Shown: piece after piece, positions 47,992 through 56,010 of the stretch
Layout of the letters: each line of letters opens with the position of its first letter
How positions within the stretch are numbered: the first letter of the stretch is position 1
Source of the DNA: Gordonia terrae
GTDB taxonomy: Bacteria > Actinomycetota > Actinomycetes > Mycobacteriales > Mycobacteriaceae
Length of the DNA stretch: 64,000 nucleotides
Reading direction: 5' to 3'
Assembly: GCF_001698225.1 (NCBI RefSeq)
Contig: NZ_CP016594.1
Span: 1-64,000 of the forward strand
Translations under genes and position numbers: made by a program
The notes under the pieces: model-generated
Database searches by the model: none
What the model was told of the DNA's origin: nothing
Seen by the model: only the letters and a program-made list of their open reading frames with translations

Positions 47992-48549
47992 TCAGCGCGA
48001 CGGCCGCAGACAGTTCTCGACGATCCGGTCGACGAGTTCGTCGTCGTCGATCCCGGGCGCGGCCAGGCCCAACGATCCCGTCGAGGACAGCATCGCGATC
48101 CCGTGTACGCCGACCCACAGCTCGGCTGCGCGCAGCTCGGGAGCGTCGACGGTGCCGCTGTGCTCGATCAGCGAGACCAGCCAGGCGAACAGTGGCCGTG
48201 AGGTGGTGCGGAGGTCGGCCCCGCCGCCCTCGAGCAGGTCGTGCCGAAAGATCAGGGCGAACATCGCAGGTCGACGACGGGCAAACGCGACGTACGTGAA
48301 TGCGACGTGCCGGATGTTCTGGGGTACCTCGCCCGCCGCACGCATCAGTTCCGACGACAGGTCCTCCAGGCCTTCGCGGGCGATGGCCGCCAGAAGCGCG
48401 CGGTGCGTCGGGAACCATCTGCGGGGAGCGCCGTGGGAGACGCCCGCGCGGCGCGCGATCTCGCGCAATCCCACATCTGGTGAACCGGTCTCCTCCAGCA
48501 ATTCGACGCCGGCACGAACCAACGCGGTCCTGGTCTTCGCTGACTCCAC
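47992..48549 (-). CDS. TetR/AcrR family transcriptional regulator
   Basis: This 185-residue regulator has the N-terminal helix-turn-helix RTALVRAGVELLEETGSPDVGLREIARRAGVSHGAPRRWFPTHRALLAAIA and a C-terminal domain of the TetR_C WHG type (FALIFRHDLLEGG). The GTG start at 48549 lies beside the first of two operator-like palindromes shared with the divergent acyltransferase gene. It probably represses itself and plsC-like transcription, perhaps in response to an acyl ligand. Confidence 0.88.
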   Translation of the reverse strand: MESAKTRTALVRAGVELLEETGSPDVGLREIARRAGVSHGAPRRWFPTHRALLAAIAREGLEDLSSELMRAAGEVPQNIRHVAFTYVAFARRRPAMFALIFRHDLLEGGGADLRTTSRPLFAWLVSLIEHSGTVDAPELRAAELWVGVHGIAMLSSTGSLGLAAPGIDDDELVDRIVENCLRPSR

Positions 48550-48550
48550 G

Positions 48551-48587
48551 TAGACAGTGTCACCCACGCTCGGGTAGACACTGTCTA
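48551..48587. promoter_or_regulatory. Double TetR operator between tetR and plsC-like gene
   Basis: TAGACACTGTCTA (48575-48587) is a palindrome, and TAGACAGTGTCAC (48551-48563) is a close second copy 24 bp away. Together they fill the 37-bp gap between the two divergent starts. The acyltransferase ATG begins on the last base of the first-named palindrome. Repressor binding would cover both promoters. Confidence 0.75.
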
Positions 48588-49279
48588 TGCGCGCGAGAAC
48601 CAGGCTGTCGTACGCCCTGTGTCGGTACGTCCTGATCGGTCCGGCACTCGTCCTGTGGGGGAGACCCCGGATAGCGGGCCGCGAGCATCTGCCCACCACC
48701 GGGCCGGTCATCGTGGCTGCGAATCATCTGTCCGTGCTCGATTCCTTCTACCTGGCTCTGGCCGTGCGTCGACCGGTGACGTTCCTCGCCAAGCGCGAGT
48801 ACTTCGAGCGGCCTGGTCCCGTCGGTCGCCTGCAACGCTGGTTCTTTCTCACCCTGGGGCAGATCCCGGTCGATCGTCGTGGCGGCACGGAAGCGTCGTC
48901 GGCGCTCCGACGAGCGGTGGAGATCCTGGAAGACGGGGGAGCCTGGGGAATTCACCCCGAGGGCACCCGATCCCCGGACGGGCGGATGTATCGCGGACGG
49001 ACCGGGGCCGTGCGGGTGGCGCTGATCACGGGTGCGCCGCTCGTACCCGTTGCGATCTCCGGGACCGGGCGAGCGGATGGCCGGTTGCCAGGCAGACGCA
49101 GGGTCACGATCGACATCCTCCCGCCGATCGACCTCGGATGCGGAGACGTCGCCGAGGGCCGAATCCGCGTCCTCACAGACGAACTGATGGCGACGATCTG
49201 CGAGCGGTCCGGACAGAACTACATCGACGAGTACGCGCGGCGGTGGACCAGCGGCGAAGGGCGGCCCGGCGCTGCGTGA
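48587..49279 (+). CDS. 1-acyl-sn-glycerol-3-phosphate acyltransferase (PlsC-like)
   Basis: This 230-residue acyltransferase transfers an acyl chain to lysophosphatidate or a related acceptor at the membrane. The catalytic block is NHLSVLDS (His47, Asp52); the phosphate-binding block IHPEGTRSPDG lies near 122-132 and APLVPVAISG follows. A hydrophobic N-terminus (LSYALCRYVLIGPALVLWG) can anchor it. The ATG is on the edge of a TetR operator with no room for an RBS, so a leaderless transcript is likely. Confidence 0.92.
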   Translation: MRARTRLSYALCRYVLIGPALVLWGRPRIAGREHLPTTGPVIVAANHLSVLDSFYLALAVRRPVTFLAKREYFERPGPVGRLQRWFFLTLGQIPVDRRGGTEASSALRRAVEILEDGGAWGIHPEGTRSPDGRMYRGRTGAVRVALITGAPLVPVAISGTGRADGRLPGRRRVTIDILPPIDLGCGDVAEGRIRVLTDELMATICERSGQNYIDEYARRWTSGEGRPGAA

Positions 49280-49301
49280 ATCATCGAAAGGGCGGGACCC
49301 C

Positions 49302-49730
49302 TTACCGCGGTGTCAGCTCGACGATGGCCAGCGGACGCGTCGTCTTCTTCTGGTAGCCCGCGTAGCGACCGCGGTTCACCTCGTCGACGAGGACGAAGCG
49401 CCGGGCGTAGTCCGGGTCGTCGGGGTAGGTCGCCCGCGCGGTGACCTGGATCCGGCGCCGACCCACCTGGACCTCGACATTCGGATGGGCCTTGAGGTTG
49501 GCGAGCCACCCCGGCGGTCGCGGCGACCCGCCGTTCGACGCGACCACCAGGTAGGCCTCGCCGTCGCGGGCATAGGTCAGTGCGTTGCACCTCGCCTCAC
49601 CCGTGCGGCGCCCGATCGTCCGCAGCAGCAGCGTGGGATTGCCCATGAGCAGGCGGTGGCCGACGAGACCGCCCGAATGCTCGTACAGCCACTGGTGGGT
49701 CTGAAGTGCTCGGATGAACAGCGAGGTCAT
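49302..49730 (-). CDS. Deazaflavin (F420)-dependent nitroreductase family protein
   Basis: This 142-residue protein of the DDN/split-barrel family contains GNPTLLLRTIGRRTGEARCNALTYARDGEAYLVVASNGG and LANLKAHPNVEVQVGRRRIQVTAR, the typical F420-binding pattern. Members reduce quinones or nitroaromatics using F420H2, a cofactor of mycobacteria and relatives. The ATG at 49730 matches the family start. It converges on the plsC-like gene. Confidence 0.9.
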   Translation of the reverse strand: MTSLFIRALQTHQWLYEHSGGLVGHRLLMGNPTLLLRTIGRRTGEARCNALTYARDGEAYLVVASNGGSPRPPGWLANLKAHPNVEVQVGRRRIQVTARATYPDDPDYARRFVLVDEVNRGRYAGYQKKTTRPLAIVELTPR

Positions 49731-49798
49731 TGGTCCACTATCGCCGAACCGCGATCGGCGAACCGGCTGAAACACCGGTTCGCCGGTCGACGCTCCGC

Positions 49799-50293
49799 TC
49801 AGCTGTCCCCGCTCGCCACGCGCTGTGCGAATCCCGCGAGGTGGGTGCGCAGCGCGGCAATGCGTTGCTGCCGCACGGTTTCGGGGTCGTCGGTGGCGAA
49901 GATGGCCGACGGCTTGGCGCGGACGTTCGTCGAACATTCGAAGTTCGAGCAGATCAGCGTGCCGACGGTGTTGCCCTTGCGTCCCGCGGCGCCGGCGAAC
50001 TTCGCGCTGAAGAAGGCGACCTCGTTGGGCAGCTGGACATCTTCGCAGAACGAGCACAGCGGACGGTTGCGCGGCTGTCGGCCGCCGAGTCGCAGCATGA
50101 TCCCGACGACGTCGTCGTCGGTCGGGATGACCACGTATCCGACCATCGGGAGCTTCGGATCCCGCCAACCGGCGAAATCCAGCTTCTCCCAGTAGAACTC
50201 GTCGAAGTCGGGTGGGAGGGTCATGCTCTTGCGTTCGCGCAACGAGGCGTTGACGAACGACGAGCGAATCTCGGCTTCGGTCAAGGAATGCAT
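49799..50293 (-). CDS. FBP-type zinc-finger protein (EF-G-binding C-terminal domain)
   Basis: This 164-residue protein carries the treble-clef zinc finger of the FBP/FusB C-terminal family: C80-x2-C83 (PLCSFCED) and C115-x4-C120 (LICSNFEC), spanned by VAFFSAKFAGAAGRKGN. The family is named for fusidic-acid resistance proteins that bind elongation factor G, and homologues are common in actinobacteria with unknown roles. The ATG at 50293 opens MHSLTEAEIRSSFVN. A 214-bp gap with no visible gene follows before wrbA. Confidence 0.87.
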   Translation of the reverse strand: MHSLTEAEIRSSFVNASLRERKSMTLPPDFDEFYWEKLDFAGWRDPKLPMVGYVVIPTDDDVVGIMLRLGGRQPRNRPLCSFCEDVQLPNEVAFFSAKFAGAAGRKGNTVGTLICSNFECSTNVRAKPSAIFATDDPETVRQQRIAALRTHLAGFAQRVASGDS

Positions 50294-50507
50294 GGTTGTG
50301 TACACCTCAGGTGTCGGAGGATGGAGGAGAGCACGATTCGACCGGCGCGGTCCACAACAAGGGACGCGCGCCGGTCGGGGCGGGGTGCTCAACCGTCGGC
50401 GCGCACGACGCCGACGACCTCCTCACGCCCGAAGGGCGACACTCTGACAGACACGAGGACCGATGGTGGACCTCCTGGTGATCGCTGTCAACCCGTTTCG
50501 CGGTGAC

Positions 50508-51107
50508 TCAGCCGGCGAGGAGTTTCGCGATGCGCACCACACGTTGCGCCATGTGTGCCAGGGCCGCCTTCGTCGCGTCGTCGAGGTCGTTCTTGTTCTC
50601 CGGACCCGTGACGTGGGAGACGCCGTACGGGTTGCCGTCGGCGAACTTCAGCCCGTCGGTGTAACCGGGCGGGACGAGGATACCGCCGAAATGCATCAGC
50701 GACGTGTAGAGCCCGGTGAGCGTGGTCTCCTGGCCGCCGTGCGCGGTCTGGCTCGAGGTGAAGGCGGCGTAGGCCTTGTCGGCCAACTTGCCCTCGGCCC
50801 AGAGTCCGCCGAGCGAGTCGATGAACGACTGGAACGGCGAGGCCGTGCTACCGAACCGCGTCGGGCTCCCGAAGATCACCCCGTCGGCCCAGACGATGTC
50901 GTCACCGCCTGCCGCGGGCAGGTCCTTGGTGGCCTCGTAGTTGGCCGACCACGCCGGATTCTCGGCGAACGTCTCCGGATCCCGCGTCTCGGCGATGTGT
51001 CGGACACGAACCTCGGCTCCGGCGGATTCGCCGGCGTCTGACAACGCCTGCGCCATCGCGGTGCCGTGCCCGGTGGCCGAGTAATAGATGATCGCCAGTT
51101 TGGTCAA
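50508..51107 (-). CDS. wrbA: NAD(P)H:quinone oxidoreductase, WrbA type
   Basis: This 199-residue flavodoxin-like enzyme reduces quinones by two electrons with FMN. The N-terminus LTKLAIIYYSATGHGTAMAQAL holds the FMN phosphate loop (SATGHG). GVIFGSPTRFGSTASPFQSFIDSLGGLWAEGKLADKAYAAFTSSQTAHGGQETT and LVPPGY are typical of WrbA. The start appears to be TTG 51107, with GGGAGC upstream; no ATG or GTG fits the family start. Confidence 0.93.
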   Translation of the reverse strand: MTKLAIIYYSATGHGTAMAQALSDAGESAGAEVRVRHIAETRDPETFAENPAWSANYEATKDLPAAGGDDIVWADGVIFGSPTRFGSTASPFQSFIDSLGGLWAEGKLADKAYAAFTSSQTAHGGQETTLTGLYTSLMHFGGILVPPGYTDGLKFADGNPYGVSHVTGPENKNDLDDATKAALAHMAQRVVRIAKLLAG

Positions 51108-51242
51108 TGTGTCGCTCCCGTCTCGGTGATTGGCATATGCCGCCGACGGGTACCCGGAGCACGTGAATCGACACCCACGCGCATGCCGACTACTCGTCGT
51201 GGACGGGATTCGTAGCCCCGTCCCCAACGGATAGGCACGACG

Positions 51243-51995
51243 GTGCTGTTCATCGGCACCTCCGGGTGGCAGTACCGCGACTGGCGGGGTGCGTTCTACC
51301 CCCAGCAGCTTCCGCAGCGTCTGTGGTTGGACTACTACGCCCAGCGGTTTCCGACCGCAGAGGTCAACAACACCTTCTATCGGCTGCCGGAGAGGAAGGC
51401 GTTCGAGAACTGGGCCGAGACCGTTCCCGCCGACTTCCGGATGGCGGCGAAGATGAGTCGCTACCTGACCCACATCAAGCGCCTCCAGGAGCCGGCCGAA
51501 CCGGTCCAGCGCTTCCTCGACCGGTCGGCGGGACTCGACGGTCGGCTGGGGCCGGTGCTCCTCCAGTTGCCTCCCAACCTCCGCGCCGCGCCCGACGCCC
51601 TCGACGAGACGCTCGCGCGGTTCCCGAAGACGATTCAGGTCGCGGTCGAGCCCCGGCACGACTCGTGGTGGACCGACGAGACCCGGTCGGTCCTCGAACG
51701 GCACAACGCGGCGTTGTGCTGGGCCGACCGGAAGAACCGCATCCTCAATCCACTTTGGCGCACAGCCGATTTCGGATACTTGCGACTTCACGACGGCACG
51801 TCGCGACGACCGATGAGCTACGGGACCCGTGCGATCGACAGCTGGCTGCGCCGCCTCTCGGAGTTCTACGACGACTCGTGCGATGTGTACATCTACTTCA
51901 ACAATGACCCGGGTTGTGCCGCAATCGACAACGCGTTCACCATGATTCGCCGTGCGCAGCGGCTGGGGCTCGCCGTCAAGACCGTCGAGCGTTGA
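51243..51995 (+). CDS. DUF72 (YecE-like) protein
   Basis: This 250-residue TIM-barrel-like protein of the DUF72 family starts FIGTSGWQYRDWRGAFYPQQLPQRLWLDYYAQRFPTAEVNNTFYRLPERKAFENWAE. Conserved PADFRMAAKMSRYLTHIKRL, EPRHDSWW and YIYFNNDPGCAAIDNA segments follow. The biochemical role is unknown. It starts at GTG 51243, 135 bp after the divergent wrbA start. Confidence 0.92.
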   Translation: MLFIGTSGWQYRDWRGAFYPQQLPQRLWLDYYAQRFPTAEVNNTFYRLPERKAFENWAETVPADFRMAAKMSRYLTHIKRLQEPAEPVQRFLDRSAGLDGRLGPVLLQLPPNLRAAPDALDETLARFPKTIQVAVEPRHDSWWTDETRSVLERHNAALCWADRKNRILNPLWRTADFGYLRLHDGTSRRPMSYGTRAIDSWLRRLSEFYDDSCDVYIYFNNDPGCAAIDNAFTMIRRAQRLGLAVKTVER

Positions 51996-52114
51996 TCCGG
52001 TGAGAATCGGGCCGGTCGGTTGTGCGGCACGGGCGGGTCCATCGTTCGACGTAATCGGAGCACAGTTGCCGCCGACGACGTGGCAGCCCGCCCGGCGCTC
52101 GGTACGGTGCGAGC

Positions 52115-52348
52115 ATGTCGATCCTGCTGATGCTCGTCGTCCTGCTCGCGCTGCTGGCCGTCCTCGGTGCCGGGATCGCAGGCATCGTCGTCCTGGTGTC
52201 CCGGAGGTCGGCGGGTTCGGTTGTGGACGGCTCACGGAATGTCGTGGCCGGCTGGTACCCGGACCCGCAGGACCCGGTCGCGGATCGGTACCACGACGGT
52301 CAGACCTGGACCACTCACACCCGGCCCCGCATCGCCGACGGCGGATAG
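52115..52348 (+). CDS. Small membrane protein with DUF2510 domain
   Basis: This 77-residue protein has one N-terminal membrane helix (LLMLVVLLALLAVLGAGIAGIVVLV). It ends with the DUF2510 motif AGWYPDPQDPVADRYHDGQTWTTHTR. DUF2510 occurs in many actinobacterial membrane proteins and has no established function. The ATG follows GGTGCGAGC; no operon partner is evident. Confidence 0.85.
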   Translation: MSILLMLVVLLALLAVLGAGIAGIVVLVSRRSAGSVVDGSRNVVAGWYPDPQDPVADRYHDGQTWTTHTRPRIADGG

Positions 52349-52387
52349 GCAGCCCGCACGCGTCGGGTGACCGGCATCACCGATCTT

Positions 52388-52410
52388 AATTGGTATTTTC
52401 CGTACCAATT
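52388..52410. promoter_or_regulatory. NsrR-type operator: perfect inverted repeat
   Basis: AATTGGTA (52388-52395) and TACCAATT (52403-52410) form a perfect dyad with a 7-bp spacer. A -10-like TATGGT follows at 52411-52416, 12 bp before the nsrR-like ATG. The dyad would cover the -35 region, as expected for a repressor autoregulating this operon. Confidence 0.8.
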
Positions 52411-52427
52411 TATGGTCTACTTGCACC

Positions 52428-52922
52428 ATGCAATTGACCCGCTTCACCGACATCGGCCTCCGAGTCGTGATGCGGTTGGCGGTCGCAGATCAAGGTGGCC
52501 CGGTTGCAACAGCTCTCACCACCAAGGACCTCGCCCGGGAACTCGCGGTCCCGTACACGCATGTCGCCAAGGTCGTCGGGAGGCTGTCGGAGATGGGCGT
52601 CGTCCACGCTCGACGCGGTCGAACAGGTGGGCTGACGATCACCGAACTCGGCCGCGATGCCCGCGTCGGGTGGCTCGCACGTTCGCTCGAAGGCGATGGC
52701 GAGGTCGTGGAATGCGAGGGCGCCCAACCCTGTCCGCTGCGGAATGCGTGTCGGCTCCGGGGCTCGCTGGCCCGCGCGGTGACGGCCTTCTACGAGAGCC
52801 TGGACACCGAGACGGTCGCCGACCTCGCCCGCGAGCCGACGAGCGCGGTGTTGTTGTCGCTGACGCCGCGTCCGGCGAGCGACGGCTCCTCCGCGACGAT
52901 GCCCCGTCGCCTCGGCTCCTGA
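52428..52922 (+). CDS. nsrR: Rrf2-family regulator, NsrR-like (NO-sensing)
   Basis: This 164-residue Rrf2 regulator has a winged helix at residues about 1-75 (MQLTRFTDIGLRVVMRLAVA...VPYTHVAKVVGRLSEMGVVHARRGRTGGL). The iron-sulfur ligands are Cys96, Cys102 and Cys108 in VECEGAQPCPLRNAC, the spacing of NsrR. Nitric oxide damages the [4Fe-4S] cluster and releases DNA. It lies directly before a flavohaemoglobin gene and behind a perfect dyad, so it very probably represses nsrR-hmp. Confidence 0.93.
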   Translation: MQLTRFTDIGLRVVMRLAVADQGGPVATALTTKDLARELAVPYTHVAKVVGRLSEMGVVHARRGRTGGLTITELGRDARVGWLARSLEGDGEVVECEGAQPCPLRNACRLRGSLARAVTAFYESLDTETVADLAREPTSAVLLSLTPRPASDGSSATMPRRLGS

Positions 52923-53001
52923 CGCGATCCGGACGACCCGATCCGCCAGACCTCAGATTTCATGCGCACCAACCGATGAGCAGATGAACAAAGGAGTTCT
53001 C

Positions 53002-54183
53002 ATGCTGTCTGACACCCAACTCGCGACGATCGCCGCCACCCTGCCCGCCGTCGAGGGATCCCTCGCGGAGATCACCCCGCGGTTCTATCGCGGACTCTTC
53101 GCCGCGCACCCGGAGCTGCTCGACAATCTGTTCAACCGTACTCACCAGAAGTCGGGCGAGCAGCCGCAGGCACTCGCCGGTTCGATCGCCGCGTTCGCGC
53201 GTCTGCAGCTCGAACCCGACATCCGGCGCCAACGCTTCATTCTCGACCGCATCGCGCACAAGCACGCTTCACTCGGAGTCACCGCCGAGCAGTATGCCGT
53301 GGTGCACGAACATCTCTTCGCGGCGATCGTCGATGTGCTCGGTGCCGCGGTCACGCCCGAGGCCGCCGACGCCTGGGATCAGCTCTACTGGGACATGGCA
53401 GACCTGCTCATCGCTTCCGAGGCGCAGCTCTATGCCGACGCAGCCGTCGATCCCGGGCACGTCTGGCGCGAGGTCCGGGTCGCCGAACGCGTGCAGGTCT
53501 CGCCCGACACGATCGCGCTGACCGTCGAAGCCGTCGAGGGTGCACTGCCGGGATTCCGGCCCGGACAATACATCTCGGTTCAGGTCCCGCTCCTCGACGG
53601 TGCTCGGCAGATCCGTCAGTACAGTCTGACGGGATCGCCGGCCGAGTCGCGGTGGCGGTTCAGTGTCAAACTCGCCGGTGAGGTGTCGGCACACCTGCAC
53701 GAGCAGGTCTTCGAGGGCGATCTCCTCGACGTCAGCACGCCGTTCGGCGACCTTGTGCTGCCCGACGACGATGCACCCCTGCTGCTGGCCTCGGCAGGAA
53801 TCGGCTGTACGCCCGTCATCGGTCTGCTCACCGCACTGTCGGAGCGGCGCGACCCTCGGCCGGTGACCGTTCTTCACGCAGACCGTTCGCGAGACCGGCA
53901 ACCGCACCGCGGAATGCTGGCCGCCCTTGTCGATTCACTGCCGTCTGGCCGATTGATCCAGTGGTATGAGAGCACGTCACCCCACGTGGTGTCGGACGCG
54001 ATCCGGGTCGGGCAGATGACACTCGACGACGTCGACGTCGATCGGGACTCGCACGTCATGCTGTGCGGGCCCACCGGATTTCTCTCGTCGATGCGCGAGG
54101 CATTCATCAATCGCGAGGTCGACGAGAGCCGGATCCACTACGAGACGTTCGGACCTGAGCTGTTGCGGACCGGCGCGCGATGA
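53002..54183 (+). CDS. hmp: Flavohaemoglobin / nitric oxide dioxygenase
   Basis: Hmp oxidises NO to nitrate with O2 and NAD(P)H. The 393-residue product has a globin domain with distal Tyr29 (RFYRGLF) and proximal His88 (IAHKHASLG). A ferredoxin-reductase-type FAD domain follows (RQYSLTGSP), then an NAD domain (ASAGIGCTPVIGL and VMLCGPTGFLSSM). ATG 53002 is preferred over ATG 52984 because AAAGGAG lies between them at proper spacing. It is 79 bp after the nsrR-like gene and overlaps the next gene by 4 nt. Confidence 0.96.
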   Translation: MLSDTQLATIAATLPAVEGSLAEITPRFYRGLFAAHPELLDNLFNRTHQKSGEQPQALAGSIAAFARLQLEPDIRRQRFILDRIAHKHASLGVTAEQYAVVHEHLFAAIVDVLGAAVTPEAADAWDQLYWDMADLLIASEAQLYADAAVDPGHVWREVRVAERVQVSPDTIALTVEAVEGALPGFRPGQYISVQVPLLDGARQIRQYSLTGSPAESRWRFSVKLAGEVSAHLHEQVFEGDLLDVSTPFGDLVLPDDDAPLLLASAGIGCTPVIGLLTALSERRDPRPVTVLHADRSRDRQPHRGMLAALVDSLPSGRLIQWYESTSPHVVSDAIRVGQMTLDDVDVDRDSHVMLCGPTGFLSSMREAFINREVDESRIHYETFGPELLRTGAR

Positions 54184-54614
54184 GCGCTGCCGGCGCGGTC
54201 GTCACCGCGCTGACGTTCCTGTGGCTCGGCATGGTGTTCGCCATCTCGTTCATCGAGGCACCGCTCAAGTTCCGCGCACCCGGGGTGACCCTGCCCGTCG
54301 GGCTCGGCATCGGTCGGTTGGTGTTCCGAGCGCTCAATTCCGCCGAGATCGCCTGGGCGGTGGGCATTCTCATGGCCATCGTCCTCGGCGAGTGGGGTGG
54401 TCTCGCGGAACCGATCGCGGCCGGCGTGGCAATTGCCGCCCTCATCATTCAGCTGGTGGCCGTGCGGCCCGCACTGACCAAGCGGTCCGACGCCGTGCTC
54501 GCCGGGCACGAGGGACCCCGCAGTCACGCCCACTTCGTGTACGTCGGATTCGAGGTGGTCAAGGTCGTCGCACTCGTCTGGCTCGGCGCTGCGGTGCTGA
54601 TCGGCGCGACCTGA
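54180..54614 (+). CDS. Small four-helix membrane protein coupled to hmp
   Basis: This 144-residue protein has four predicted membrane helices (about 4-26, 43-66, 78-96 and 116-140). Short charged loops include FIEAPLKFRAPGVTLPVGLGIGRLVFRALNSAEI and GPRSHAHFVYVGFEVVK. A Glu in TM1, a Glu in TM2 and paired His residues in the last loop stand out. I do not recognise the family. Its start overlaps the hmp stop by 4 nt, so it is translated with the NO dioxygenase and is probably part of the NO response. Confidence 0.85.
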   Translation: MSAAGAVVTALTFLWLGMVFAISFIEAPLKFRAPGVTLPVGLGIGRLVFRALNSAEIAWAVGILMAIVLGEWGGLAEPIAAGVAIAALIIQLVAVRPALTKRSDAVLAGHEGPRSHAHFVYVGFEVVKVVALVWLGAAVLIGAT

Positions 54615-54710
54615 TCGGTGGCCGCGGGGTGGTGGTCGGTCGGCGCCACCGAGGAGCGAGCGTGCGAGCGTCGTTCTCTGTTCCCTGAATCGAATGAACC
54701 ACAGCAGGGC

Positions 54711-54804
54711 GGGCCCGCCGCGACCGGCAGACTTCGACTCGACCGATGGACTTCGATCGAGGTCTAGGAGTCGAGTTGAAGTCTGTCGGTCGCGGAATGG
54801 CCCG
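54711..54804. other. Long imperfect palindrome
   Basis: Left arm 54711-54742 and right arm 54771-54804 are reverse complements apart from two C-to-T changes (both G-U compatible in RNA) and a small bulge. The 28-nt centre contains its own 6-bp stem with a GATC loop. It lies in the 259-bp gap between the hmp-linked gene and a small gene, with no coding capacity I can support. Confidence 0.75.
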
Positions 54805-54873
54805 TCGCAGGCAGGGGATTGTCGTACCCACGGCATAGCGTGTGCACGACTGACACCGGACGAGGGGACTTCG

Positions 54874-55128
54874 ATGCCGAGCAGGATCGCCGCACTGGGA
54901 AACCACGACGCCGCCACACTCACCGGCTATCTCGAGGTGTGTGACGACCAGTGGGAGCACTGGCAGAGCATGGTCAACACTGCTCGACTGGCGGGCGCCG
55001 ATCCGCGGAGCATCCGGCTCTACGACTCCGAGGCCGCGTACTGGAGCCGCTTCGCGGAGATGCTCCGCGTCGCGATCGCGGAGGTCGAGGCGTCGAATCG
55101 GCGAGCCGGACGCCGACGAACCGCGTGA
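54874..55128 (+). CDS. Small hypothetical protein
   Basis: This 84-residue soluble protein (MPSRIAALGNHDAATLTGYLEVCDDQWEHWQSMVNTARLAGADPRSIRLYDSEAAYWSRFAEMLRVAIAEVEASNRRAGRRRTA) is helical and rich in Trp, Tyr and Glu, with a basic tail. The ATG at 54874 follows CGAGGGG. The composition looks coding and in keeping with the neighbours, but I recognise no family. It stands alone between the palindrome and the FadR-type regulator. Confidence 0.6.
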   Translation: MPSRIAALGNHDAATLTGYLEVCDDQWEHWQSMVNTARLAGADPRSIRLYDSEAAYWSRFAEMLRVAIAEVEASNRRAGRRRTA

Positions 55129-55274
55129 CACCCCCTGCGCGCACATGTCTGGAGGTTCGTGTGGGGCGTCGACCGGCCACTTGTCGGACGTATCCCAAAA
55201 CCGTTGCCGCAGTGTCGTGTCCGGGTCGTCGATCTGGTAAGTTGGGTCACACCCCTCCACGATCGGAAGATGTT

Positions 55275-56000
55275 GTGACGGAAGCGAATAAGTCCGGCCG
55301 GCGCCCGGCGTACCAGGTTGTGGCCGACGCGCTTCGGGTACGCATCCTGGCGGGTGAGATGACGCCCGGTACGCGGTTACCGCCCGACACCGAGTTGCGC
55401 GCCGAGTTCGGAGTGGGGCAGAGCACCGTCCGGGAGGCCATCCGCTCGCTCGCCAGCGAGAACCTGGTCCACACCACGCGTGGGGTCACCGGCGGGACCT
55501 TCGTCGCCACCCCCGACATCGGCCAGCTGAGCGCCCACCTCGAAGCCGGGGTCACCCTGCTCGCGGCGGCCGAGGGGGTGACCGTCGACCAGCTGATGGA
55601 GGTCCGGCAACTCACGGAGGTCCCGGCCGCCGGGGTGGCCGCGTACCGCCACACCGACGCACATCTGGAAGAGTTGCGCGCCAACATCTTCGACGTCTCG
55701 GGTGAGATCGGGCCGGAGGTGTACGCGAACAACCAGGAGTTCCACCGCGTGCTGCTACGGGCCGCCGACAACCCGCTGCTCGACCTCATCACCGTGCCGG
55801 TCTTCCGGGTGATCGGCAGCCGGTTCAGCCGGGACACCGCACCCGAGGACTTCTGGAAGTGCGTCGACGAAGACCACCGGGCCATCCTCGAGGCGGTCGA
55901 GGCGCGGGACTCGATGACCGCGATGACGCTCATGCGCCGCCACCTCGACCACCTCGGCGACGTCTACAAGCAGATGGACCTGCTCCGACGCCAGAGCTGA
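55275..56000 (+). CDS. FadR-subfamily GntR transcriptional regulator
   Basis: This 241-residue regulator has an N-terminal winged helix (RPAYQVVADALRVRILAGEMTPGTRLPPDTELRAEFGVGQSTVREAIRSLASENLVHTTRGVTGGTFV). A C-terminal FCD ligand domain carries metal-binding His residues (NQEFHRVLLRAADN and later LMRRHLDHLGDVYKQ). FCD regulators respond to organic acids. It converges on the amidase gene with 10 bp between stops and probably controls the catabolic cluster that follows. The start is GTG 55275 (VTEANKSG). Confidence 0.92.
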   Translation: MTEANKSGRRPAYQVVADALRVRILAGEMTPGTRLPPDTELRAEFGVGQSTVREAIRSLASENLVHTTRGVTGGTFVATPDIGQLSAHLEAGVTLLAAAEGVTVDQLMEVRQLTEVPAAGVAAYRHTDAHLEELRANIFDVSGEIGPEVYANNQEFHRVLLRAADNPLLDLITVPVFRVIGSRFSRDTAPEDFWKCVDEDHRAILEAVEARDSMTAMTLMRRHLDHLGDVYKQMDLLRRQS

Positions 56001-56010
56001 CGCGGACGCC

